DNA of 33,754 bases from Rhodobacterales bacterium (GCA_030950105.1 JAUZRV010000149.1:1-33754); one strand, 5' to 3'. Positions 9,801 through 18,191 are shown, counted from the stretch's first letter. Notes: generated from the letters alone by a model not told the origin. Numbers and translations are program-made.

Positions 9801-9826
9801 AGGACGGGGAGAAGCAAAATGTCTAA
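6815..9826 (+). CDS. soxA: Sarcosine oxidase subunit alpha
   Basis: MSTRLATHGRLLDKSRPLTFTFNGKSFKGVEGDTLASALLANDQMMIGRSFKYHRPRGLVASGAEEPNGLV; NAD/FAD domain VLVIGGGVAGLQAAKAAGDAGAKVLLIE; C-terminal aminomethyltransferase (GcvT-like) domain. Start at 6815; the track ORF starts upstream at 6680. Confidence 0.96.
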   Translation: MSTRLATHGRLLDKSRPLTFTFNGKSFKGVEGDTLASALLANDQMMIGRSFKYHRPRGLVASGAEEPNGLVNMGEGGKFEPNQRVTTTELFDGLTCKSQNHWPSLDYDIGAINNHMARFMPAGFYYKTFMFPRFAWKHVFEPVIRMSAGLGNAPKDRDADTYEHFYAFVDVLVIGGGVAGLQAAKAAGDAGAKVLLIEQTAHWGGRAAVDGGTVDGVPVQAFIDATIDALDAMPNVQMRHRMMGAGVYDHGYVLGYERLTDHAPKTAGPRHRLWRICAAQTITATGALERGLSFAGNDIPGVLLASAVRDYAVNFGVSVGDRTVVVTNNDDAYRTAISLKEAGLDVPVILDARPTGGGALADAARALGIRVENGKAIASVQGGKRVTGVAICDQAGEGAVLEEIRCDCVAMSGGWSPVVHLWSHCGGKLNWDDDAVHFRPDPDRPPTGAKGEAFVITAGNASGEMDLHSVLQDADKAGKSAAKASGHAPTRTAAPTGESAPEAVMMAIWLMPHGAPIKLRAKSWLDYQNDVKVSDIQLAAQEGYESVEHAKRYTTLGMATDQGKLSNINGLATLANALDAEIPQVGTTTFRPPYTPISMGAIGGEARGDIFQPIRRTPMQGWHEANNGDFEPVGHWRRVFCYPKADETREQAAHREVLATRASLGLLDASTLGKIIVKGPDAGKFLDMLYTNMMSTLKPGRCRYGLMCSENGFLMDDGVVARIDDDTFLCHTTTGGAERIHAHMEEWLQTEWWDWQVYAANVTEQYAQIAVVGPNARKLLQKLTDEDVSNDAFSFMGWSDLTLGHIKARVFRISFSGELSYEIAVSASQGRALWDRLLVAGKEFGVTPYGTEALHIMRAEKGFIMIGDETDGTVIPQDLGLNWAISKKKTDYLGKRAQQRSHMADPDRWKLVGLKTLDGGTLPDGAYIVGEGVNANGQRRVIGRVTSTYHSPTLGYGIAFALLLHGPDRMGEVVNVAMIDDVDVPAQVCDLVFFDKDGEKQNV

Positions 9827-10394
9827 TGCTGTCAGCGCCTTGGAGGGCGCAGAATTCAATGGATTTGCCGAAGTGCGCGAAATCGGCCTGCAAGGGATGA
9901 TCACCCTGCGGGGCGATCTCGGATCAAAGGCGATGGCGGGTGCGGTGAAATCGGCCACCGGATTGAAGTTGCCTGAACTGCGCCGGATTGAACAGGCCGA
10001 GGGGCAGGCGGTGGCGTGGATGTCACCGGATGAGTTGCTGGTTATGGTGCCGTATGAGGACGTTCAAAAAACCTTGGTTGCGCTTGATAAGGCGTTGAAA
10101 GGGACCCATTATATGGCGGTAGATGTGTCGGATGCACGCGCGGTTTTCCAGGTGACGGGTCCTGCGGCGGGCGACGTGATTGCCAAACTGGCCCCGATAG
10201 ATATGGGTGCGCTTGCAACGGGTGAAATCCGCCGGTCGCGATTGGCGCAAATTCCGGCGGCGTTTTGGTTGGTGGGCGATGATACAGTGAGCGGAACGGT
10301 GCAGGTGGTTTGTTTCCGCTCGGTCGCGCAATACGGGTTTGATTTGCTGAAAACAGCGGCGGAAAATGGCACAGAAGTCGGGTTTCTTGCCTGA
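9819..10394 (+). CDS. soxG: Sarcosine oxidase subunit gamma
   Basis: MSNAVSALEGAEFNGFAEVREIGLQGMITLRGDLGS...; directly downstream of soxA, with an 8-nt overlap. Confidence 0.93.
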   Translation: MSNAVSALEGAEFNGFAEVREIGLQGMITLRGDLGSKAMAGAVKSATGLKLPELRRIEQAEGQAVAWMSPDELLVMVPYEDVQKTLVALDKALKGTHYMAVDVSDARAVFQVTGPAAGDVIAKLAPIDMGALATGEIRRSRLAQIPAAFWLVGDDTVSGTVQVVCFRSVAQYGFDLLKTAAENGTEVGFLA

Positions 10395-10549
10395 TTGCGT
10401 TGTTCAATTTGCGTGCGGGTGCTATTTTACGAATTATTAACCCGGTGAACCATAGACCTTTGATAAGGCATGTTCCGTGACGTTGGCGGCAATTGGTGGC
10501 ATTTGTTGCCGGATCGGGACAGGCGCAAATATTTGCGAAAGGAATTTTT

Positions 10550-10966
10550 ATGCGAGTGCTCATAATTTCGGCTTTTGTGGCTCTGTTTTCGGCCGGCACG
10601 GCCACGGCGACGATTTATCGCTGTGAGGTGCGCCAATCGGTTGGCAAAGAGTGGATTACCGCCAATTACACCATCGACCACAACCCGATTTCCAATGAAA
10701 TTCAAGTGTTCGACAGTTTTATCAACTCCATTTACCAAGGGCCGATCGCGGTGCGTAAATACAATAAAACCCGCCGTAAATTGCGGGTAAACTGGACCGT
10801 GGAGGGCAGTATTCAACACGCCACAGGCGCGGCGGCGGGCACCGGATACCAAGAACCGATTTTGTTTGAAGCGGTGGTTAAAATCAATTCGGGCAAGATG
10901 CAGTTGCGGGCCTATGGTCCCAATGGGGAACGGGTAAGCGGGCGCGGGAATTGCACAATAAGGTAG
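10550..10966 (+). CDS. Small secreted/periplasmic hypothetical protein
   Basis: MRVLIISAFVALFSAGTATATIYRCEVRQSVGKEWITANYTIDHNPISNEIQVFDSF... Signal-peptide-like N-terminus; SD-like aaagga upstream of ATG at 10550. Confidence 0.8.
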   Translation: MRVLIISAFVALFSAGTATATIYRCEVRQSVGKEWITANYTIDHNPISNEIQVFDSFINSIYQGPIAVRKYNKTRRKLRVNWTVEGSIQHATGAAAGTGYQEPILFEAVVKINSGKMQLRAYGPNGERVSGRGNCTIR

Positions 10967-11299
10967 GGTATTGGGCGGGTGTTGCCGCTGTGTTTTATAT
11001 ATCTGATTGCATAACATTTTGACGAATCGACAGAAATTTTTTCTGAATAGCCCTGTCGTTCACGAATCGCGCCTGTAATGTGCATTTGTGGCGCGGCGCT
11101 TTGCTCATTTGAAATCTGCATGAAATCAGCCTGAAATTCGGGGCAAAAACGCGGGCAGATTTGCAGGCAGATTTGCAGGTGCGTGTATTTTTGGGTTGAC
11201 CTTGGCCCCCCGTGGGCAGCATCTACTGTTTATATACATCGCACAGGTATCTTTGTGCGGACACCGATTTTCGAAACCAATCAAAGGGGGCCTGAACAA

Positions 11300-11908
11300 A
11301 TGGCTTTTGAACTTCCTGATCTTCCTTATGCCCATGATGCGCTTGCGGCGGGTGGCATGTCCAAAGAGACCATGGAATACCACCATGATCTTCATCACAA
11401 CGCCTATGTGACCAACGGAAACAAACTGGTTGCTGGCACCGAATGGGACGGGAAATCCCTCGAGGATATCGTGCGCGGCACCTATGACGCGGGTTCTGTG
11501 GCGCAAAACGGCATTTTCAACAACGCCAGCCAACATTGGAACCACGCCCAGTTTTGGGAAATGATGGGGCCAAACGGGCGCACCATGCCCGGTGATCTGG
11601 AAAAGCGGATTGTCGATGCATTCGGGTCGGTTGACGAAATGAAATCGCAATTTGGTGCGGCGGGCGCGGGTCAATTCGGTTCTGGCTGGTGCTGGTTGGT
11701 GGTTGATACCGATGGCACATTGAAAGTGACCAAAACCGAAAACGGGGTGAACCCGCTTTGCTTCAATCAAACGGCACTGTTGGGGTGTGATGTTTGGGAA
11801 CACTCCTATTACATTGATTTCCGCAATGCGCGGCCCAAATATCTGTCGAACTTCCTCGACAACCTGGTGAATTGGGAAAACGTGGCCGAACGGTTGGCCA
11901 ACGCCTGA
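11300..11908 (+). CDS. sodB: Superoxide dismutase (Fe/Mn family)
   Basis: MAFELPDLPYAHDALAAGGMSKETMEYHHDLHHNAYVTNGNKL...; NNASQHWNHAQFWEMM; DVWEHSYYIDFRNARPKYLSNFLDNLVNW. Confidence 0.96.
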   Translation: MAFELPDLPYAHDALAAGGMSKETMEYHHDLHHNAYVTNGNKLVAGTEWDGKSLEDIVRGTYDAGSVAQNGIFNNASQHWNHAQFWEMMGPNGRTMPGDLEKRIVDAFGSVDEMKSQFGAAGAGQFGSGWCWLVVDTDGTLKVTKTENGVNPLCFNQTALLGCDVWEHSYYIDFRNARPKYLSNFLDNLVNWENVAERLANA

Positions 11909-11945
11909 TTTGAAATTCGGCAGTTGTCGGGTTAAACAATTACCG

Positions 11946-11975
11946 CAGCCCCTTGCCAATTATTGGCGGGGGCTG
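11946..11975. terminator. Stem-loop, likely sodB transcription terminator
   Basis: CAGCCCC-tTGCCAA-tta-TTGGCg-GGGGCTG followed by a short T stretch (gtttac); between the sodB stop and the rarD start. Weak T-tract. Confidence 0.55.
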
Positions 11976-12016
11976 TTTACGTTCGGGATACGATTTTCCG
12001 AAAAGGACCTTCTGAT

Positions 12017-12904
12017 ATGCGTGAGCCGGCAAAAGGTGTCTGGGCGATGATTGGCGCCTGCACGATCTGGGGCTTTGCGCCGATTCTGTATAAAGAACTG
12101 TCGCATGTGCCCGCGATTGAGGTGTTGGCGCATCGCACATTTTGGTCGCTGGCATTTTTTGCTGCGATTTTAACGGTGCAGGGGCGGTTAGGGGTATTGC
12201 GCGCCGCGTTTTCACAGCCGCGCGAGGTGATGTTGATGGCAGTAGCTGCCGGATTTATCACGGTGAACTGGTTTTTGTTCATCTGGGCGGTGCAGAATAA
12301 TTATGCGGTCGAGGCCTCGCTTGGCTATTATATTTTTCCGCTGGTGGCGGTGTTGATCGGGCGGGTGGTATTTGGTGAGCGCCTGTCCCGGGTGCAGTGG
12401 GGCGCGGTTGCGTTGGCGGCGGTGGCGGTGATGTTGTTGACCTATGGATTGGGTGCGCCGCCGTGGATCGCATTGGTATTATCAACCAGCTTTGGCATGT
12501 ATGGCCTTGTAAAGAAACGCATAACTATCGGCCCTGTGGTGTCGGTCACGGCCGAGGTGGTGATCCTGTTTCCGCTAACGCTTGCGGTTCTTTGGTGGAC
12601 CAACAAGGACGGCAACGGGGCGTTTGGGGGCAATGTTTATGACACCGTGCTGTTGACGTTTTCGGGGCCGGTGACGGCGATCCCTCTCATCCTGTTTTCC
12701 TTTGCCGCCAAGCGGATAAGCCTCGCCACGGTGGGGTTGGTGCAATATCTTAACCCGACGTTGCAATTTTTCTGTGCGGTGGCGATTTTCGGAGAACCCT
12801 TCGGGGTTTGGCATGGCGGGACCTTTGCCATTATCTGGCTGGCACTGGCGATTTATTCGGTGGCAACGCTGCGTGCACAAAAGGCGGCCCCGTTGCAAAC
12901 CTGA
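12017..12904 (+). CDS. rarD: EamA-family transporter, RarD type
   Basis: MREPAKGVWAMIGACTIWGFAPILYKELSHVPAIEVLAHRTFWSLAFF... with about 10 TM helices; LGYYIFPLVAVLIGRVVFGERLSRVQWGAV; RarD hallmark. Confidence 0.93.
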   Translation: MREPAKGVWAMIGACTIWGFAPILYKELSHVPAIEVLAHRTFWSLAFFAAILTVQGRLGVLRAAFSQPREVMLMAVAAGFITVNWFLFIWAVQNNYAVEASLGYYIFPLVAVLIGRVVFGERLSRVQWGAVALAAVAVMLLTYGLGAPPWIALVLSTSFGMYGLVKKRITIGPVVSVTAEVVILFPLTLAVLWWTNKDGNGAFGGNVYDTVLLTFSGPVTAIPLILFSFAAKRISLATVGLVQYLNPTLQFFCAVAIFGEPFGVWHGGTFAIIWLALAIYSVATLRAQKAAPLQT

Positions 12905-13024
12905 GGCGTTGCAGCAATGCGGCAGTTTACGGAATGTGACACCAAGTGTTTTGACCCTTGAAATCCTTATTGATATGGTCTTTGCAGTGTTGTGGCGATC
13001 AAACGTCACATTCCGGGGGGAAGC

Positions 13025-14695
13025 ATGAGCAAATTGGCAACTATGGTCGGCGGACATGGCGTCGCGGTCGCAAGCGTGGCAGCGGTGGCGGTGGTTGCCA
13101 TCGGGGTTTATTCGTCCGGTGTTTTTTCGCCCGAGGTGCTGCCCAATCCGGTTGTTGTGGACGCCCCAAAATCGAAACCTGTTACCGCAGTTGCCGTTGT
13201 GGAAGCGGAGGCGCCGGCGGGCGCGGCCCTGGTTATATCACAAGTCACTCCGGAGGAGATTCAAACGCAACCGGAATCCGAATCCGGTATAGACGCGACG
13301 GCCATTGCCCCGCCGGTGTTTGATGTGGTGCGGGTCGAGAGCGACGGAACCGCGCTTATCGCCGGAAAAGGCACGGTCGGGACAACAATTGCGGTTTTGT
13401 TGGATGGCGCGCAGATCGACAGCACGGAAATTGACAATTCCGGCGGATTTGTCAGCTTTTTGAACATCGCGCCCAGTGATCAGGCGCGGGTGTTGACCCT
13501 GTTGATGAGTGGCGCGGGGATCGACGCGGGAATTGCTTCGGCGCAGACGGTTATTCTGGCCCCCGCACCAGAATCCACACCCGAAGCGGCCCCTGCAACG
13601 CCGCAAGTTGAGCCGCCGGTTGTTGTGGCGCAAATGGAACCGGAAGCGCAGGTCGCACCCGCGACAGCATCCACCATTCAAGCCGCAATCCAAGACATAA
13701 CCGTTTCCGAGGATACCGCTGAAGATGCCGCAACGGTGGCGAAACCTGCGGCGCCACCTGTGGTTATCGCCGCACTTGAGCCGGAACAAACGGATGCGCC
13801 AGAACCGCCGGTAGTGAGCGTTGCACCTGTTGTTACTCCGGATGAGAGCGTCTCTGTGACACCGATGCAAGAGGCGGTGAAAGAGAGCGAAACCGCCATT
13901 GTGGTCGCGCCTGAAACAATGCCGGAGCCAGAACCAAATGCCGCGTCAAGCGAGAGTGTTGCGACCGAACCCGAGATCGCCGCACAAGAGCCTGCACCGG
14001 ATAATATCGTTGACGAAGCCGGCGAAGATACAGGCGCTGTTGCACAAGATAGCGCGCCGGTTGTGGCCGCGCAAATACCCCCCGCAGCGCCGGTTATTCT
14101 ACTTGCCGACGACACCGGCGTGCGGGTGTTGCAAGCACCGGAACCGATAGGCGCGGCGCCGGATGTGATGTCGACGGTGGCGCTTGATGCGATCACATAC
14201 ACGCCAACAGGCGTGGTGCAGATTGCCGGTCGTGGCCAAGGTCGCGGGTTCGTGCGGGTCTATCTCGACAATACGCCGATCACCACGTCGCGGATCGCGG
14301 TGGACGGCAATTGGCGCACCGAATTGCCGGATGTGGATACCGGAATTTATACGCTGCGGGTGGATGAAATCGACAGCAAGGGGGCGGTGGTGTCGCGCAT
14401 TGAAACCCCGTTCAAACGCGAAGAAGCGGCGCATGTGGTGGCCGCACTTGCCAGTTCTCAACAGCCCGTAAAAGCGGCGGATGCGGTGCGCGCGCCTGCG
14501 GTTGATCCGATTACTTCGGTCAAGGTGATAACGGTGCAACCGGGATCAACCCTCTGGGCGATTGCGCGCGATAGCTATGGCGATGGTCGCCAATACGTGC
14601 GGGTTTTTCAGGCCAATCGTGACCGGATCCGCAATGCCGATCTAATTTATCCCGGGCAGGTGTTTAGCGTGCCACAGGAGGACGATTTGCAATAG
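13025..14695 (+). CDS. LysM-domain envelope protein with N-terminal TM and long Ala/Pro/Glu-rich linker
   Basis: N-terminal hydrophobic segment (HGVAVASVAAVAVVAIGVYSSGVF); two beta-sandwich-like modules; low-complexity APVVxxxxPE linker; C-terminal SVKVITVQPGSTLWAIARDSYGDGRQYVRVFQANRDRIRNADLIYPGQVFSVP (LysM). Confidence 0.9.
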   Translation: MSKLATMVGGHGVAVASVAAVAVVAIGVYSSGVFSPEVLPNPVVVDAPKSKPVTAVAVVEAEAPAGAALVISQVTPEEIQTQPESESGIDATAIAPPVFDVVRVESDGTALIAGKGTVGTTIAVLLDGAQIDSTEIDNSGGFVSFLNIAPSDQARVLTLLMSGAGIDAGIASAQTVILAPAPESTPEAAPATPQVEPPVVVAQMEPEAQVAPATASTIQAAIQDITVSEDTAEDAATVAKPAAPPVVIAALEPEQTDAPEPPVVSVAPVVTPDESVSVTPMQEAVKESETAIVVAPETMPEPEPNAASSESVATEPEIAAQEPAPDNIVDEAGEDTGAVAQDSAPVVAAQIPPAAPVILLADDTGVRVLQAPEPIGAAPDVMSTVALDAITYTPTGVVQIAGRGQGRGFVRVYLDNTPITTSRIAVDGNWRTELPDVDTGIYTLRVDEIDSKGAVVSRIETPFKREEAAHVVAALASSQQPVKAADAVRAPAVDPITSVKVITVQPGSTLWAIARDSYGDGRQYVRVFQANRDRIRNADLIYPGQVFSVPQEDDLQ

Positions 14696-14705
14696 GCAAG
14701 GCGCA

Positions 14706-16946
14706 TTAGGTCAGCAGATCAAAGTCATGCATCAATGGCAGGCTGCGGGCGCGTTTGCCAGTGAGATCAAACAAGGCATTGCCAAGGGCAGGCATCGCGG
14801 GCGGGGTGCCCGGTTCACCGACGCCGCCGATATGGGCGTTGCTGGCAAGAATCTGAACCTCGACAGCGGGGGCATTGTGCATCCGCAGGGCGTCATAATC
14901 GGGGAAATTACTTTGTTCGACCGCGCAGTCGGCAAAGGTGATTTCACCGTGCACCGCCGCCGAAAGCCCATAGATCATGCCGCCAAACATTTGCGCCTCG
15001 ATGATGGACGGGTCAAGGATCACGCCAACATCGCAGGCAATCCACGCGCGGGTGATAGCGATACCGTCATCGGTTTGCTGCACTTCAATGACCTGTGCCA
15101 CCGGCGTGCCGAATGAATAGGTGAAGGCAACGCCGCGCCCGATACCGTCGGGGGTTTTGCCGGTCCAGTCCGACATGTCGCGCACGGTTTCCAAGGTGGT
15201 CGCAGACGGGGCATGTTCATCGCGCATCATTTCAAGGCGAAATTCGAGCGGGTCACGGGCGGCAGCATGGGCGAGTTCGTCGATGAAGGTTTCATGGAAA
15301 AAACCGTTGAACGAATTGCCGACCGCGCGCCAGAAACCGATGGGAACGCCGACCTCGGCGAGGTGGCCGGTGATGCGGTAATTGGGGATGGCATAGGGTT
15401 GGTCATAGGCGCCTTCGACGTGGCCTTTGTCGGGACCGGCGGCGGGCAATCCCATAAGGCGCGCGGGCACTTCGCGGGTGGTGGATTGTGCGGCGATTTT
15501 GCCATCCATCAACACCGCGCGCCCGTCTTTGACCGCACCGCGAAAACGGGCGGCGGCGGCGGGGCGATAGAAATCGTGGCGCATGTCTTCTTGGCGTGAC
15601 CAAGTGAGCTGAACCGGCGTGCCTTGCATCGCCACCGCCACTTTGGTTGCATAGATCGAGTAGTCGATTTCAACGCGACGCCCGAATCCGCCGCCCATAA
15701 ATGTCGTGTGCACAGAAACGGCCGAGGGGCCCAATCCGGCGATTTCGGCGCATTTATCGCGGGTCAGAACTGGCGCTTGATTACCGCACCAGATCTCTAA
15801 CCTGTCGCCGGTGAAATGGGCGGTGGCGTTCATTGGCTCCATCGTGGAATGGGCCAGATAGGGCACCGTATAATCGGCGCGAATTTCCGTGGTCCCCGCA
15901 GGAAGGTCATCGGCATCGCCCTCGTTGCGCAGGGTCGAATTGGGGGAATCGTCCAGCGCGCTGTTCACTTTGGCGAGGATACCGGCCATGTCGGCAGGAT
16001 AGGGTGCGTCGCCCCAGGTGATGTCAATCGCATCCACCGCCTGTTGCGCGAGCCATGTATTGCTGCCCACCACCGCAACGCCGTTGCCCAGATCAATCAC
16101 CCGATCCACGCCCGTCATTTTTTCGGCCTCGGTGGCATTAAACCCGATCATTTTGCCGCCCAAGCGCGGATTTATCCGCAAAGCGGCGAATTTCATACCG
16201 TCCACGCGGGTATCAATGCCGAACCGCGCCGTGCCGGTGGATTTGGCAACCATATCAACACGGGGCATGGATTTTCCGAGGTATTTCCAGGTCGCGGCGT
16301 CGCGCAGGCCCGTTTGGGGCGCTTTGATTTTGGCGGCGGCGACGGCAAGATCACCATAGGGGATTTTGGTGCCGTCAGTGGCGATGACATGGCTGTTTTC
16401 GGTGCTGAGCGTGGCCCGATCAACGCCAAGCCGCTCGGCTGCGACCTGTTTGAGAGCCTCGCGCGCCGACGCCCCGGCATGGCGCATTTTTTCATACCCG
16501 TCGCGGATCGAGGTCGAGCCGCCAGTGATTTGCAAACTGACCATTTTGGCAACAAAATCAAGATTTTGCCCCATGCCGTGTTGAAATTCGGTGATGGAAT
16601 AATCTTTGAACGGCAGGCCGGCGGCTATGGCGGCACCGTTGTAATAGGCCTGCGCGGCGGGACCATGCAGCACGGTGATATCGTCCCACGCAACATCAAG
16701 TTCCTCGGCAACCAGAGCGGCGAGAGTGGTGCGGATGCCTTGGCCCATTTCGGCGCGTGGTGCGATCAAGGTAACGCCGTTCTGGTCGATAAGAACAAAC
16801 GGGTTAAGGGCCGCGCCACCTGTCGGGGCGGTCAATGGATTGGGCGGGGTTTTGCGGTCTTGATAGACGCCAAATGCGACGCCACCGGCAATCGCAGCGG
16901 AAGAAATCAGAAACGTGCGGCGGGTGATGGTTTTGAGTTTGGACAT
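14706..16946 (-). CDS. Xanthine dehydrogenase-family molybdopterin-binding subunit (isoquinoline 1-oxidoreductase beta-like)
   Basis: Tat-like signal TRRTFLISSAAIAGGVAFG; PRAEMGQGIRTTLAALVAEELDVAWDDITVLHGPA; FMGGGFGRRVEIDYSIYATKVA; GGVGEPGTPPAMPALGNALFDLTGKRARSLPL. Confidence 0.93.
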   Translation of the reverse strand: MSKLKTITRRTFLISSAAIAGGVAFGVYQDRKTPPNPLTAPTGGAALNPFVLIDQNGVTLIAPRAEMGQGIRTTLAALVAEELDVAWDDITVLHGPAAQAYYNGAAIAAGLPFKDYSITEFQHGMGQNLDFVAKMVSLQITGGSTSIRDGYEKMRHAGASAREALKQVAAERLGVDRATLSTENSHVIATDGTKIPYGDLAVAAAKIKAPQTGLRDAATWKYLGKSMPRVDMVAKSTGTARFGIDTRVDGMKFAALRINPRLGGKMIGFNATEAEKMTGVDRVIDLGNGVAVVGSNTWLAQQAVDAIDITWGDAPYPADMAGILAKVNSALDDSPNSTLRNEGDADDLPAGTTEIRADYTVPYLAHSTMEPMNATAHFTGDRLEIWCGNQAPVLTRDKCAEIAGLGPSAVSVHTTFMGGGFGRRVEIDYSIYATKVAVAMQGTPVQLTWSRQEDMRHDFYRPAAAARFRGAVKDGRAVLMDGKIAAQSTTREVPARLMGLPAAGPDKGHVEGAYDQPYAIPNYRITGHLAEVGVPIGFWRAVGNSFNGFFHETFIDELAHAAARDPLEFRLEMMRDEHAPSATTLETVRDMSDWTGKTPDGIGRGVAFTYSFGTPVAQVIEVQQTDDGIAITRAWIACDVGVILDPSIIEAQMFGGMIYGLSAAVHGEITFADCAVEQSNFPDYDALRMHNAPAVEVQILASNAHIGGVGEPGTPPAMPALGNALFDLTGKRARSLPLMHDFDLLT

Positions 16947-16950
16947 GGGT

Positions 16951-17415
16951 TTACCCCTCTCTCATATCGGCGGCGGCGGTGTGGATGGCGGCGCGGATGC
17001 GCGGGTAGGTGCCACAGCGGCACAGGTTGCCCTGCATGGCGTCGTCGATATCGGCATCATTTGGCGCGGGGTTTTCGGCCAACAGGGCGGCGGCCTGCAT
17101 GATTTGGCCGGATTGGCAGTAACCGCATTGCGCCACCTGATGGGTGACCCATGCGGTTTGCAGTTTTGACAATGCGTCGGGGGTGCCGATGCCCTCGATT
17201 GTGGTGATGTCACCATCGACATCTTCCAATGCGGTTTGGCACGAACGCACCGCTTCGCCATTGATATGCACGGTGCACGCACCGCAGGACCCGACGCCGC
17301 AGCCGTATTTGGTGCCGGTCAAACCCACCGCATCGCGCAACACCCACAATAGCGGCACGTCGCCGGGCAAATCGACGGTGTAGGATTGGCCGTTGATGGT
17401 GAGGGGTGTGGACAT
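16951..17415 (-). CDS. (2Fe-2S)-binding subunit (isoquinoline 1-oxidoreductase alpha-like)
   Basis: [24 protein letters not shown] ... [21 protein letters not shown] ... [18 protein letters not shown], two 2Fe-2S motifs. Confidence 0.95.
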   Translation of the reverse strand: MSTPLTINGQSYTVDLPGDVPLLWVLRDAVGLTGTKYGCGVGSCGACTVHINGEAVRSCQTALEDVDGDITTIEGIGTPDALSKLQTAWVTHQVAQCGYCQSGQIMQAAALLAENPAPNDADIDDAMQGNLCRCGTYPRIRAAIHTAAADMREG

Positions 17416-17436
17416 GGTCGCCTCCGGTTTGGGTTT

Positions 17437-17496
17437 CTGACATAATTGTCGAAAAATGTCAGGGTGTCAATTGACAAAATTGGCAAATACTGTCAG
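17437..17496. promoter_or_regulatory. Putative TetR operator cluster in divergent promoter
   Basis: Perfect 12-bp palindrome TGTCAATTGACA at 17465-17476, inverted pair CTGACAT (17437-17443)/ATGTCAG (17456-17462), and another TGTCAG at 17491-17496, all between the divergent TetR gene and the 2Fe-2S/Mo-hydroxylase operon. Confidence 0.6.
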
Positions 17497-17506
17497 ATCA
17501 TCCAGC

Positions 17507-18112
17507 ATGGCAGGTGAGAGCACAGAAAAAACGGGTGATACCGGCAAATCCGAGGCAATTTTGCACGCGGCATTTGCGGCGTTTGCGCAATACGGGTTCC
17601 GGCGCACCTCGATGCAGGATATTGCGGCGGGGGCAGGGATGTCGCGGGCCGCGCTTTATCTGCATTATCGCAACAAAGAAGATATATTCCGGTCACTGGC
17701 CCAGTATTATTACGAGCGCGCGCAACAGGCGGTTTTGGCGGCGCTGACGCCGGTTTTGCCTGCCCATGCGGCGTTGTTGGCGGCGTTTGAGGCGCAGGGC
17801 GGCGAGGTGATGCAAACGATGTTAACATCGCCGCACGGGGCCGAATTGATGGACACCAAATATGCGTCGAGCGGCGATATCGCGATTGCGGGCGAGGCGC
17901 GGATTGCCACGATTTATGCCGATTGGTTGCGCCGCGAGGCGGCCGCGGGGCGGGTTGATTTGGCGGGGTTTGGTGATGACGCGACGGGGGTGGCGGTTAC
18001 GATGATCACCGCGTTGCATGGTCTTAAACAAGGGCCGATGCCGTCTTATGCGGCGTATTGCGCGTCGGTGCAGCGGCTGGCGCTGTTGTTCGGGCGGGGC
18101 TTGGCGGTTTAG
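17507..18112 (+). CDS. TetR/AcrR-family transcriptional regulator
   Basis: N-terminal HTH: SEAILHAAFAAFAQYGFRRTSMQDIAAGAGMSRAALYLHYRNKEDIFRSLAQYYYERA. Confidence 0.93.
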   Translation: MAGESTEKTGDTGKSEAILHAAFAAFAQYGFRRTSMQDIAAGAGMSRAALYLHYRNKEDIFRSLAQYYYERAQQAVLAALTPVLPAHAALLAAFEAQGGEVMQTMLTSPHGAELMDTKYASSGDIAIAGEARIATIYADWLRREAAAGRVDLAGFGDDATGVAVTMITALHGLKQGPMPSYAAYCASVQRLALLFGRGLAV

Positions 18113-18128
18113 GAATGACGGTTGAGGA

Positions 18129-18191
18129 ATTGTAAACGGGCCGCGCCTCGTGCGAGACTTTCCGCGAGGTCCGGCGCTGCCCGTTTACAAT
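18129..18191. repeat. Palindromic element with 13-bp perfect inverted termini
   Basis: ATTGTAAACGGGC (18129-18141) and GCCCGTTTACAAT (18179-18191), with further inner complementarity GCGCC/GGCGC; between convergent TetR and kynA genes. Confidence 0.8.

Noticed and set aside
11028-11058. CGACAG...CTGTCG inverted repeat after the secreted-protein gene
   Set aside because: Only 6-bp arms with a 19-nt loop; too weak to call a terminator or operator.
13238-14202. Several Cys/Arg- or Ser/Ala-rich minus-strand ORFs within the LysM gene
   Set aside because: By-products of the low-complexity Ala/Pro/Glu linker on the plus strand.
15816-17102. 428-aa plus-strand ORF
   Set aside because: Antisense shadow of the molybdenum hydroxylase large subunit, with no recognisable domain.
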